Shown one piece after another: positions 32,961 to 42,751 of a DNA stretch of 64,000 nucleotides. The stretch lies in assembly GCA_963966185.1 (NCBI GenBank), contig CAWZYM010000170.1:18501-82500 (forward strand). The letters are read 5' to 3'. The position numbers and the translations under genes were made by a program. Origin of the DNA: Rhabditoides inermis. Taxonomy: Eukaryota > Nematoda > Chromadorea > Rhabditida > Rhabditidae. Position 1 is the stretch's first letter, and every line of letters starts with the position of its first letter. The notes under the pieces were generated by a model. It was not told where the DNA came from. It did no database searches and saw nothing but the letters and a program-made list of their open reading frames with translations.

Positions 32961-35900
32961 CTTCGGTTCTCCCTTATTTTGCTTATTCTGAGTGAGTGAT
33001 ACATTTGCGAGTGCTTGCGCGCACTCGTCACTCATGACCGCTTTCATTCATTCACCGCACATGGTCGGATGGTCTAGTGGTCTATGGCGCGCGCGCTGAT
33101 CTCAATGTCGCTGGTTCGATTCCCGCCGGCGGCGGATGTTTTGCCAGAAACATTTAATCGTGTAACAGCGGACGCGACAAATCGGGCGGCCGAGTTTGTC
33201 GCTTGAGCCACGAGACAAATCAAGCCGCCGAGTTTGTCTCGTGAGCCACTGGGTCGTACGTCACAAGAATTCTGACTGTCCGAGTTGTCGAAACCCGAAT
33301 GTTTTTTCTTGTTTTACGAATCTACACGACAATTCAGTTAGTTTTCTATGACCACGCAGTTTATCCCATTGTACTAAACAATTTGAGCGCACTTCAATTA
33401 CATACCAGAAAGCACGAAAAAAGTATTTTTAGACGCCTTATATTATGATAATGGTAGTATTACTGTTAGAATTGGGAAGTTGTGGCACAGAGATCAAAGC
33501 AGCCTCACCCGCACTGCTCTGCTCCTCCGCTATTCGCACGTTCTTTAACTGCCAGGAGCTCTCACTGGCCCTCTCCTCACGGATCGATCCATTTGATTTC
33601 AGGCCGGCTGCCCATTCTTGGCTCGCACGAGAAAGAGAGAGCGCGCAGAGAGCGTGCGCAAGTGAGAGAATCAGACGGTAGAGAGAGAAGAGAGTGGCTG
33701 ATCGAAAAGCGGGGCATATGCTCGGCTGGAATGAAGAGAGAGCGCGCAGAGAGCGTACGGTCGTGAGAGAGCCAAGAGGCCGGGATGTGAGAGTGGCTGA
33801 GCGAGAGGCGGGCATGAGCGTTCGATCAATCAGATTGCACAGACAGTGGGCCGAGCGACCAATGAGCGCAGTGCAGTGGGCGGGGCTTACGTGATGCACA
33901 CCGTCGTCGTCGTCGTCGTCGTAAACACGTTTAGTGGCAGAATGAGCGAAAAGTTGTTTTGGATATTTTGGAAGCTGCAACCGATATTTGTTTCTTGTAT
34001 CATACTCATAAGTCTTGTCAAATGATATTCTAACAAAAAAACACATACTATGGAGTATATCGTATTGGGATAGAGGAAATTGAGTATGCCTTGGGGGTGA
34101 CGCGCTGCGCGCATCAAAGATCAAGACAAACAGGCGGCGCTGCGCGCCGCCCTCAATAATGGATTGTGTTAGATAATGGACACAATCCATTATCTTCGAA
34201 TATAATTAGTCATTATCTTCAAAGAAGTAGTCTTCACTATGTATCAAAGAAGTCTTGCTCTTGAGGCTCTATATGAGTCCAGTCTGTTGCTGTATTCGCT
34301 GCGTCTAAAGTCCCTCGGATGAGAGGGCAGAAGCTTGATTGACGATGTATGATCGACCGATTTGCTGAACGGAATGAAACGGATGCCATGTGACTCTAAC
34401 GCCAACGACCCAAGGCACGTTCAAAACACAGGGAGCACGGATAGAATTCGCCGAGCCATCGGACCGAGGAGGATTCCAGGTATCAGAGATATAGCCTGCG
34501 CCAGAGCGATAGCTTTCGATCTACCTCGCTTGCAGTTCGAAACACGGTGCCATAACCGTCTGCTTCTCTTGTTTTGCGTGCTTTTGCCGAGAGCTGACTC
34601 TCCGTCTTACTCTGATCTACCCCACCGCGCGCAACTTATTGCGGGCATAGAACTATAGGATCTACCCCATTGTACATTATGTCTTTGATAGATTGATTAG
34701 AAAGGATTGAGTGGATGTAGTATCGAAGGCCTTGTAGTGTATAACTTGGTAGCCTCGCCACCTTTCTTGATTGAGTATTTCTCCCCCTTGTGCTAGATAT
34801 AGAGGGCTGGGGAAATTCCCACCCCAGTGGCCTCCTCCTCATGTTCTTATTCTCTCCTCATGTTTCTCCTCCATTCCCGATATGAATATATCCCCGACCA
34901 GCCATGTTCCTTTCCCTCACTCGGTCTGCTTGTTTCATGATGTTAGGTATCCATACTGCTCTATGATAGATTGTACTATTTTCTAGCAACTGCGTAATCA
35001 TTGATGTAATATACATGAGTCACCTAACTACAGTAATCCTCATAAAATCATTGTGCCCAACCCTGACTTAAGAATGCGTGCGATGGTGATTCTACTAGTC
35101 TGGGCATACTTTTAAACTTGTAAATGCGTCAAAAGGTATGCCTAAATCGAAACGAGGGCAGCTGATTTTTCGATATGTTAAACAGTAGGTTAAGGGCTTT
35201 CAATTTCTACCTTATGAAGTAAATCCGAGTGGAGGGCCTATCTCCCCGTGAGAGGACACCGGATTCAACCGGCTAAACAAAAAACACAATGCACGTGTTC
35301 TATCGATCTCTATCTCCCTTCTCCCTCTCTCTCACCCTGATCGATAGACGAGTCGTCATAGTTGACATCCTGGAACTGCTCGATCACATCGCTGTAGCTG
35401 TTAGGGAAGGGAGCGTTGGCAGGCTGGCCGGAGATCAAGTTGGTCTGAAACGAGCATCAAATGAAGTGGAGAGAGAGAGAGGGAGAGAGAGAGGGGGAGA
35501 GAAAGGAGAAGAGAGAAGGGGGGAGGGAGAGGGGGTTTCCAATGCGTGCCCACCCATTCTATGACGTTGTTCACTCGGGTGACGGGGTCGTCGTTGGTCT
35601 GGTCGTCTGTCATGATCTCGCACAGGCGCTTCACTCCCCGCCCCCCGTACCTCGTCGGGTCAGACTGAAACAAACCTTCTTTGTTGTTCCACAAAAATGC
35701 TTGTTTTCTTCTTAATGCTTAATCCGAAGTAAATGTGATTTGTCATTCCTTCACATCTGCTTCTTTTCGAAAATCAAAGAAGCAGGCATCTGATGGAGTT
35801 GCGTGTGCGACCGCTGAGAAAGGGAGGATGCCCCCACTATTTTAGATCCATGTTTGCATTGCGTGATTGCGTCACTGACACGCCGAGTGTCAAGTGGCAA

Positions 35901-36164
35901 GTCTTCACAAACTACGGCACTACGGCATGTGGGACATCTCATGCCGTCTCACCCGTCCGTCGTACGTATACTGCGCCACTTGCTGGAACACCCCAAAGAT
36001 GCTGGCGAAGAAGAAGTCAATGTCCTTCTTCGTCGTGTTCTCGTCAAAAGGCGGCTCCAAGCTGCAACGAATGACGTGTGACGTGTGACGTCGTCGTCGT
36101 CGTCGTCGTCTCTCTCTCTCTCTCTCTCTCTCTCGCTCTCTCGCTCTCTCGCTCTCTCTCTCTA

Positions 36165-36208
<44 letters not shown>

Positions 36209-39200
36209 GCTCTCTCTCTCTCTATCTCTCTCTCTCTCTCTCTCTCGTCTCTTTCCCTCTATCCATACTTGAATTTGACGCTGAGATGGTCCCGACCAAC
36301 CTTGGTGATAGAGAGTTTCTGCATCTGAAAAGCGAAATGAATAATGAATGTATCTGCATTACGTATGGGCCAGACTCAAACTGAACGCGTGGCCGCGTGG
36401 CCAATTCTATAGCATTTTTCATGCAAGAACGTGTCGTGTAACATAATAGTATACCAGTCGGAGTCGCGCGTACGATGCTCCTCTTCCTGGTATGTGGGGA
36501 TGATTTCGCAATCACATGCTCTCGCATGTGAAAGTATAAACCCCGCGTGGCTACGGCTGAGCTATATAAGCGGCGCATGAGCGTCACTAACAGACAGACA
36601 GACAGATCGTTTTCTATATATTAGGATAGTAGAATGTCAGGTAGAGACGAACCATGCTGAACGCCTTAGCCACGCTGTCATAGCAGCTGTTGTCGAACTG
36701 CTTCGAGGTGAGCTTCAGAGTCTCGTCCACAGAGATGGCATACTCTGGAGAAGTATGATACCCCCTCTATCTCTCCTTCTCTCTCCCTCCCTCTCTTCCT
36801 CCTTCCCTCCCTCCCTCTCCTCTCACCATACATGTCGAGCTTCATGTTGATAGTGGCCGAAGAGGCGACTGCTCCAACCGTCAGATCCGGATACTTCTGG
36901 CGGAAGAAAGCGGACAGAGCTCCTGTAAAGTCATGTTTGATTATGATGACGCGTTGTAACTCAAAACCCACCGGGATAAGATCCACCGAATGTGACCCAT
37001 TTGGGGTTGACGAAGTTGTACTTGGCATTCATTGCCTAGAAACGGGTGGCTATGTCGGGTCAAGTATATCGTGACTAATCGATAAATCGATACCTTGATG
37101 AAAACGGCGATGTCCTCGAGAGCTTGCTGAGTGGTGAGGTACTTGAGGTTGTCCGTCGTCATTGTACTGAAAAAGAAAAACGTGCCGATACCGTACCCTA
37201 GCAATCCATTCTACCGTAACCCACTCGAACGGGCGGCTCCATCCGAAGAATCTGTGCTCCAGCTGGAACACATCAGCACCATGCTCGGCCGCAAACTGAA
37301 ATTCCCTATACAGTAACCTTCTAACATCTACAGTATCATATCCCAGTGTACCGTACCTTGAGGTAGGTGAGTTCCTCAAACCCCGCCCAATGGGCTACGG
37401 CCGGTCCTGAAATGTTTGTTTATTTGTTTTTATTTGTTTACTCTCTACCCACCTTCTCCCTGAATCATGAGGAAGATTATGTTGTTGTTCTTGGTGTACT
37501 TAGGGTTGTACCACGCGCGCTGCAATCGTATTGATTTATTGATTGATCTCTAGCATTGAGACTCACCTGCTGGTAGGTCCTCTCGTCGTCGGGGTTGAAA
37601 TGGTCGACGAGATTAGTGAAGTTGAATCTGGAGAAAGGGAGAGTAAGGCGGGGAGAGAGAGGGAGAGGGAGAGAGAGGGAGAGAGACGGGAGAGGGAGGG
37701 AGAGAGAGAGGGGGGGTCGTCTCACTGCTGCAGCCAGGGGAAGCTCTCTGCTCCCTCGATCTCCTTGCCCGTCGCCGCCTTGTAGCCGAAGCTGAAAATT
37801 CGTATTTTGAATTCATCTTTTTTATCCAACGTTCGCTAACTTACTCGCCATCGTAATATCAAATCAAATCAAATCAAATCAAATGCTTTATTCGGTATCG
37901 CTATTTCATGATCATATGTTTAGAAAGCATATCCATCGCCCTGGTCTTATGGGTAGCGCCGAGAGGAGAGTTGATTCCATTGTGTTGGGTCCCTGTCCGC
38001 AGCAATCTCGATCCACTTGTACTTGTCTTTTGGGAAATTCGTCTCCATCCTGAATTCGTCCGCCCATTGGATGTGTGGCCTTCCTCTTGTCGCCGTCCTA
38101 TCCAATCTCCACTTCATGATCTTCTCCGTCCATCGCTCGTCCTCTGCCATCGCCGTCTTTCTTGCGAACACCCACTTTCTTTTCCTCGCCTCCGCTAGAA
38201 CATCAGGAACGCGCGTCTCCCGCCGAATGATGTCATTTCGCACCCTGTCCGTCAGCTTTAGTCCAAGCATTTTCCGCTCCATTTTTCTTTGGCACGTCCG
38301 CAACTTCTTCCGCTCCTTGTCTTTCAGACTCCACGTCTCCGAACCGTACAGCATCGATGGCAAGACAGCAGCCCGGTACACCTTTCTCTTGAGTCGCATC
38401 GGTGCCCTTTTGAGAGTGAGGAAGTGTCGATGTTTATAGAACGCGCTCCAGCCTGCTTGTATTCGCCGTGAAACTTCCTTCGCGTCGTCGAACATGAAAC
38501 TGAGTGTTCGGCCGAGGTAGACAAATTGCTCGACGTACTCCACCTCTTCTCCTTCCAGTGTCATCTTCGTCTTCGGCCCGTTTGTCATGACCACAGTCTT
38601 TCCTCTGTTTAGTTTCAGTCCAAATAGCTCGCATTGTTCAACCACTATATCCAGCATCTTCTGAGCCGCAGCCGCTGATTTTGCCACGAGCACCATGTCA
38701 TCCGCGTAAACAAGGTGTGACAATTTCTCTCCGTTGACTTCCAGTCCTGCTCCGTCGAACGAGAAATCAAAACCTTCCATCAGTTTCGCCAGCACCGAGT
38801 TGAAGATATGTGGGCTTAGTGGACATCCTTGACGCACTCCTTTCAATACTTCGATTTCTACTGTACTTCTTCTGATCATAACTTCTGTCTTGCCGCTTCT
38901 GTAGATGGCCTGCAGCATCCTCACATACGCTGGCTCGACTTGATGACTAGCGAGAGCCTCCCACGCGTCGTTATGCCGTATAGAGTCGTATGCCTTTGAC
39001 ACATCGATGAAGACCAGATAGGCGTGCATCCGGTGGAGGTAGCTCTTGTAGATCAGTTCTCGTATCACCAAGATGTGATCTGCGCAGCAATATCCCTTTC
39101 TGAATCCCGCTTGCTCCCTGGGTTGATGTTTCTCCAGCGTCTTATGTTCCCTTCTTAAGATCAATCTTGTCAATAACTTCAACAGCGTGGAAGAGAGTGC

Positions 39201-41511
39201 GACAGGCCGGTAGTTGCTCACTTCCAGATGGTCGCCTTTCTTGAATAAAAGAGAGATCATCGAGTCAGTTAACTTCTTCGGTGTATTTCCCTCCTTCACA
39301 CAGTCGTTGTATAGTGTAGTGACCTTCTCGAGCAGCTCTTCTGTTGCATGCACCAGCATCTCCGTTGATATCCTATCCGGTCCTGACACCACGTTCTTCT
39401 TCATCTTCATCACTTCCTCCTTCACTTCATCGACAGTAAATCCCTCTGGCAACGAGATCACGTGAAGTAGCACAGATAGTGGATCGCCGCATTCAAACAA
39501 CTTGTTGTAGAACTTCCGTACGACTTCTCTCACATCGGCTGGTTTTGTAGCGATTGTACTGTCGGGTCTTCGTAGTCGGCCAAGAACAGTCCGCGTTGCA
39601 TCCTCCTTTCTTAAGTCTTTCTTTGTCGCCATTCCCTTTTCATATAGTCGCAGGTGGTTCTCAGCGATATCATTCTCGAGATTGTACCGTAACAGTTTGT
39701 TGGTGGCAACGAGTCGTATCCTTGATGCCGGGTCGTTCTTTTCCAGCAAACGCCGTCGATCTCTGTACAGCTGGCGTGTGTTGTCGGAGAGACGTCGTTT
39801 CGGGGGAACGTACTGTGTCGCAGCCTCCTCCGCCTCTTTCGTTACACGGCATATCTCCTTGTACTGCTCGTTAATGTCGTTCGTCGTCCCATATGTTGTC
39901 ATTCCGTGTTCTAGTCGTTCTTTGTATTTAAGCCAGTCCATTTTCCGATCTAACTTCATTTGCATCGGGAATCTCCTCGGGCTCATTGTTTGCAGACGCA
40001 TCAGGACGAGGCGGTGGTCGCTGGTGAAGTTGAACCGATGCTGTACCGCGCAGCTCACCACTCCTCGCATCGACCTAGTCATCATGTAGTCGTAGATGTG
40101 CTTTCCTCCTCCAGTGTGCCGCCACGTCCAGCGCCGCGCCCTCCGAGTCTTCAAGAGGGTATTCGCCGCCCGCCATCCTTCTGATTCTAACCATGCTGCC
40201 AGCACTTCTCCTCTTTCATTTCTCCCATTCTGTCCATACGCGTACCGTCCACAGCAGCGTTCATCACCGTTTTCCTTTGTTCCCAGCTCAGCATTGAAAT
40301 CGCCTGCCACTACAGTTCGGACACGCTGCCCCGTCCCGGGACTAGCCCCCAATCCGGAAACAGCGCATCCCCTCCGCCGGTTGGCTCTTCTGCCGGAATA
40401 GGATCGGGTGCACTCGGCGACAGACTGTAGGACCTCCTCGTATTCTTTCACATCGTAGGCCTCTGTTGGTAGGTAGACGCTCACTATTCGAAGAACGTAT
40501 TCGTTTAGATCGACATCCAAGTAGCACAGTCGACTGGAGACGGGAACAAATTGTATCACGCGATTACGGTAGTTGGGGGCTACCATAACTCCTGTCCCAT
40601 GATAACTAGTGGAACCTCCCGAGTAGTACAGCTCATATCCCGATCGATTTAACAGTACTTGTCCATTCCCCTTCCTCCGTACTTCACTCACAGCCAATAG
40701 ATCCACGGGCAGTTGTAGTAGGGCGTCCTCGATCTCCTTGACTTTCCTTGTGCTCGCCAGACCGCGTACATTGAGGGACCCGACCGCAACAGTCTCCACT
40801 CCTCTCCTCATGAGCTACCCCGCGCGGGCTCAACCGGTAGACCGCGGGCGAAACAGACAAAATCACCCAACCGGTTAGGGCGGGTGAAAATGAATGAATC
40901 ACAAGAGATACCTTAAAGGAATGTATCACTCTGAATGTCGTGTGTAAACTACGACTACCACGTAAAAGAACATGAAAATACAATCACTTTTCATCAAAAA
41001 AATTATATGCTGAAAATGAAAATAACGTGTTGAAAACGCATCGCGAAGTTGTGAATTCCGTAGTGAGAAATACCGGAATATGCCGTAGATGCACTACGCA
41101 CACCTCTAAAACCAGAAATTTGTATGCTCGTATAACTATCAATGATAATCATATGTGCATATACACACAATAACATATGCAACAATCCATTAAATCGTCT
41201 GTTCTGTGTGTACGGAATGTTCTACGGCACATTCCGGTATTTCTCACTACGAAATTCGCGATGCGTTTTCAACACGTTATTTTCATTTTCAGCATACAGT
41301 TTATTTATGAAAAGTGATTGTATTTTCATGTTCTCTTACGTGGTACTTGTATCTGTTTCAATACCAGTTCCCTCCGCTTGTGGTGCTCTCACTTGAGTAC
41401 TCCTCCGATGGGCCGTCCGTTGACGAATCGGGGCACGGCGGGATGTCGGTGTGGGAAGGCTGCGGAGGCCAGACCTGCCAGAAGGACCGACAGGACAAGT
41501 GCCCCAGTCAT
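26034..41511 (-). CDS. S28 serine carboxypeptidase copy C, introns expanded by transposons
   Basis: This is the third family member, spread over about 15.5 kb. Start at 41511 gives a signal peptide (MTGALVLSVLLAGLASA). Exons recognised on the minus strand lie at about 41390-41511, 37730-37800, 37565-37625, 37450-37525, 37360-37410, 37225-37300, 37093-37166, 36965-37035 (FGGSYP nucleophile), 36836-36925, 36645-36745, 36265-36330, 35960-36065, 35560-35670, 35330-35450, 28565-28665, 28380-28460, 28260-28315, 28110-28215 (NGSLDPWH), 27840-27947 (GTAHCADM) and 26034-26135 (stop 26034-26036). I see no stop or frameshift in any exon. The Thr stalk is shorter than in copies A and B. Introns hold an RTE fragment, two MITEs, a large foldback element and an intact RTE LINE. 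It is likely still coding, but transcription through about 10 kb of repeats is unproven. Confidence 0.72.
26180..27080. other. AT-rich intron DNA of S28 copy C
   Basis: There is no coding potential. The stretch 26380-26760 is AT-rich unique sequence. 26848-27040 matches the dispersed repeat found downstream of both FN3 genes (7895-8090 and 19616-19811). Confidence 0.5.
27090..27710 (-). mobile_element. 3' fragment of an RTE-type LINE
   Basis: Minus-strand reading shows the C-terminal end of an RTE/BovB-type polymerase protein in at least two frames: SMLYGAECWSLKEKEKWKLV..RVQRRMVLGVTLLDRIWHS, then a part with GPRGHDAVLWPRKEESS. The intact RTE copy at 37860-40896 has the matching segment SMLYGSETWSLKDKERKKL..RKMLGLKLTDRV. 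The fragment is 5' truncated and frameshifted, so dead. It lies in an S28 copy C intron. Confidence 0.85.
28801..28878. repeat. GC-rich hairpin
   Basis: CCGCGGCAGCCGCGGCGGAG.. at 28801-28824 pairs with 28855-28878 with one mismatch, giving 24-bp arms and a loop of about 30 bases. The loop itself contains another CCGCGGCAGTCGC copy. It is a stable GC hairpin inside AT-rich intron DNA. Function is unknown. Confidence 0.75.
29678..30062. mobile_element. MITE with about 125-bp inverted arms
   Basis: ATTCTCTTTCGAAAAGTACG.. at 29678-29801 is repeated in inverted orientation at about 29939-30062, almost perfectly. About 140 bp of AT-rich loop lies between. There is no coding capacity. It is a short foldback/MITE. 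I cannot define a target duplication with confidence. Confidence 0.87.
31097..31168 (-). other. tRNA-like Pol III promoter block, left arm
   Basis: This is the inverted partner of 33064-33132. The B-box complement is GGAATCGAACC (31106-31116) and the A-box complement CCACTAGACCA (31149-31159). The two copies face each other across the foldback loop, so Pol III reading of either would run outward from the centre through the arm tip. Confidence 0.6.
31728..32556. mobile_element. Nested inverted-repeat element inside the foldback loop
   Basis: CTCATATTGAACTCTTTAAA.. (31728-31809) is repeated inverted at about 32470-32556 with several mismatches. Between the arms lies a broken RTE reverse transcriptase segment on the minus strand. 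The arms are more diverged than the outer arms, so this element may be older, or the outer arms may have been homogenised. Confidence 0.75.
31783..32340 (-). pseudogene. RTE reverse transcriptase fragment
   Basis: Minus-strand frames give CNFRPIAVLPTMFKLLFGRM (fingers motif) and later FNLLDYEKAYDSVEFN (palm motif with the first catalytic Asp). A frame break lies between them (about 31980-32000), and there is no YADD part. It is a truncated, dead fragment of a LINE polymerase caught inside the nested inverted repeat. Confidence 0.8.
33064..33132 (+). other. tRNA-like Pol III promoter block, right arm
   Basis: The block has an A-box-like TGGTCTAGTGG (33070-33080) and a perfect B-box GGTTCGATTCC (33113-33123) at tRNA-like spacing. 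The T arm can form, but the anticodon stem and acceptor stem do not pair well, so it is unlikely to be a working tRNA. It is probably tRNA-derived. Confidence 0.6.
33450..35285. other. Intron DNA of S28 copy C without a gene
   Basis: This is low-complexity and unique sequence. It includes GA-rich stretches with GAGAGAGCGCGCAGAGAGCG repeated at about 33633-33655 and 33735-33757, a (GTC)n run at 33900-33920 and a short hairpin ATAATGGATTGTGT..ACACAATCCATTAT at 34156-34193. I find no exon chain or domain. Confidence 0.5.
36380..36640. other. Unexplained insert-like segment in an S28 copy C intron
   Basis: It holds CACATGCTCTCGCATGTG (a short hairpin), CTATATAAGCGGCGC (TATA-like) and a (CAGA)n run at about 36592-36606. 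Copy B has a different sequence at this intron (the hAT element). Its nature is unknown. Confidence 0.35.
37860..40896 (-). mobile_element. Full-length RTE-type LINE
   Basis: The 5' end is at about 40896 and the 3' end at about 37860, on the minus strand. The 3' end reads GAATAAAGCATTTGATTTGATT, so an AATAAA signal is followed by a (TTTGA)n tail, typical of RTE. The site is empty in S28 copy B (GTAATATACAATCACAAGAG, 24255-24274). In copy C the flanks are GTAATAT on the left and AATCACAAGAG on the right, fixing the insertion inside intron 1. One intact ORF fills the element. Confidence 0.95.
37947..40811 (-). CDS. RTE polyprotein: endonuclease and reverse transcriptase
   Basis: A 954-codon open frame starts at 40811. 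The endonuclease covers roughly residues 10-280 (SLNVRGLASTRKVKEIEDAL, VVAGDFNAELG, FNFTSDHRLVLMRL). The reverse transcriptase lies at about residues 480-750 (NYRPVALSSTLLKLLTRLIL, REQAGFRKGYCCADHI, VFIDVSKAYDSIRH, GVRQGCPLSPHIFN and the catalytic HLVYADDMVLV). The C-terminal part has the RTE-style SMLYGSETWSL..KRKWVFARK region. No stop or frameshift is seen, so it may be active or recently inserted. It lies in the sense orientation of the S28 copy C gene. Confidence 0.95.
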   Translation of the reverse strand: MRRGVETVAVGSLNVRGLASTRKVKEIEDALLQLPVDLLAVSEVRRKGNGQVLLNRSGYELYYSGGSTSYHGTGVMVAPNYRNRVIQFVPVSSRLCYLDVDLNEYVLRIVSVYLPTEAYDVKEYEEVLQSVAECTRSYSGRRANRRRGCAVSGLGASPGTGQRVRTVVAGDFNAELGTKENGDERCCGRYAYGQNGRNERGEVLAAWLESEGWRAANTLLKTRRARRWTWRHTGGGKHIYDYMMTRSMRGVVSCAVQHRFNFTSDHRLVLMRLQTMSPRRFPMQMKLDRKMDWLKYKERLEHGMTTYGTTNDINEQYKEICRVTKEAEEAATQYVPPKRRLSDNTRQLYRDRRRLLEKNDPASRIRLVATNKLLRYNLENDIAENHLRLYEKGMATKKDLRKEDATRTVLGRLRRPDSTIATKPADVREVVRKFYNKLFECGDPLSVLLHVISLPEGFTVDEVKEEVMKMKKNVVSGPDRISTEMLVHATEELLEKVTTLYNDCVKEGNTPKKLTDSMISLLFKKGDHLEVSNYRPVALSSTLLKLLTRLILRREHKTLEKHQPREQAGFRKGYCCADHILVIRELIYKSYLHRMHAYLVFIDVSKAYDSIRHNDAWEALASHQVEPAYVRMLQAIYRSGKTEVMIRRSTVEIEVLKGVRQGCPLSPHIFNSVLAKLMEGFDFSFDGAGLEVNGEKLSHLVYADDMVLVAKSAAAAQKMLDIVVEQCELFGLKLNRGKTVVMTNGPKTKMTLEGEEVEYVEQFVYLGRTLSFMFDDAKEVSRRIQAGWSAFYKHRHFLTLKRAPMRLKRKVYRAAVLPSMLYGSETWSLKDKERKKLRTCQRKMERKMLGLKLTDRVRNDIIRRETRVPDVLAEARKRKWVFARKTAMAEDERWTEKIMKWRLDRTATRGRPHIQWADEFRMETNFPKDKYKWIEIAADRDPTQWNQLSSRRYP
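40958..41343. mobile_element. MITE with about 125-bp inverted arms next to the RTE
   Basis: CCACGTAAAAGAACATGAAA.. (40958 to about 41085) is repeated inverted at about 41220-41343. A TAC appears on both outer sides (a possible 3-bp duplication). S28 copy B lacks it: there GAGATACCGTAACCCGTACTTG is continuous. It is non-coding. Confidence 0.85.
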
Positions 41512-41514
41512 CTG

Positions 41515-42700
41515 CAATCAACAGAAATATCGAACCCTCACAGACAACCACACAACGACTACTATAGCTACGAGGAACAGAAGCAGGAATGCTTCAGAAA
41601 AGTGTTACTATATCTTTCACGCGCACGAAAAATCGATAAATATCCTGAAAACTTTTGTTAGATTAGAAATTTCCGGTAAGGAACACCCCGTCATTATCAC
41701 TTGGATATTCAGTCTACTGATAGAGAGTGTAGGGTTTATACGATACCGACTCTGGCACTGATAAGATGACCTAATCAGTGGTTCTTCTCAGAGAAGGAGG
41801 GATAACATTATGTCATTTAGTAAAAAAAAAGAGAGTTCAACTAATGGAATGATTTAGAGATATTCTCTGCTACGCCCCAGTCCGAGCGCCGAACTTCTCG
41901 AGAAAATAGTGCAAACCCGGCGTGAATCACGCGCGGCCGCTGGAGAAAGGCGAAATGCCGTTGCTCATGGTAGGCCTCCCGGCGAAAGGCGACTGCCCGC
42001 AGTCGACTCTCTTCCTTTCTTTCGGAAGCCAACATCGTTCCACAATACTAGAACCTCTCTCTCTCTGGTCGGGACAGTCGGTGGATGGGTGATTGGAGGA
42101 GAGGAGTCTGCGGGACTCACAGACGCTTCGCCGCACAATTTTTGGAAGCCTAGTCATGAGACTAGGTTAAAACTCGTACTTTTTTCAAGAACTTTCACAA
42201 CCACCAGTTTTTTGACACTCACAACACAATACATGAATATTTGAATTCAAATACACTTCTTCACATGTAACAAAGTAATTCAACGAAAACCAGAGATGCA
42301 TCTCCGGTCTTCTGCTCGTTAACAGTGAATGTGAGGAGAGCGGGAGTTGGTCAGCATGTTCGACAGAATCTCAAAAATGAGATAAGATGATAAACAGGGG
42401 ACTACGCATCTTCAACAGCCGTACCATCTCTTATTTTGTTTTGAGTAGCGACCAGACTCAAACCCTATGATCACCATCCAAATTTGTACCGTATACTCAT
42501 GAAAGATTTCAGGGTTTCAATGATAATCGCCACAGAACACCCACTCAATAAATACGTATTTATTACAATTCAAAAACCACGATACAGTACAACTTATGCA
42601 GGGTCCTCGTACGAGGGAAAGAGAGAGACAACAAACAGTGTGCAGCAAGTGATAGAACAAAATGTTTCAAAAATCGGTCGTGAGCGACATACATCTGGGA
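41515..42700. other. Intergenic region between S28 copy C and aminopeptidase
   Basis: This lies upstream of S28 copy C and downstream of the aminopeptidase. It matches 24470-25680, so it was duplicated as part of the S28 locus. It should hold the S28 promoter, although no specific element can be named. Confidence 0.6.
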
Positions 42701-42751
42701 CACACCGGGGGAAATAAATAAGTGTAGTGTATATGAGGTCTGTCTAGCGTC

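Larger units (their letters stand above)
30750..33441. mobile_element. Large foldback element with about 600-bp inverted arms
   Basis: The left arm 30750-31362 begins ATAAGGCGTCTAAAAATACT. The right arm 32862-33441 is its near-exact inverted copy. Both sides are flanked by ATTAT (30745-30749 and 33442-33446), a possible 5-bp target duplication. In order from the tip, each arm has an AT-rich tip, three GTGGCTCACGAGACAAACTC-like tandem units, a tRNA-like block, and an inner (GA)n/(CT)n tract ending at GGGAGGTGAAC. The 1.5-kb centre holds a second inverted-repeat element with an RTE fragment. I see no transposase, so it is non-autonomous. Confidence 0.9.

Noticed and set aside
33064..33132. Functional tRNA gene
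   Set aside because: The A and B boxes are good, but the anticodon and acceptor stems do not pair. Kept only as a tRNA-like block.
33438..34190. 250-codon minus-strand open frame
   Set aside because: It overlaps the end of the foldback arm and GA-rich repeats. It has an Asp run from a (GTC)n tract and no domain.
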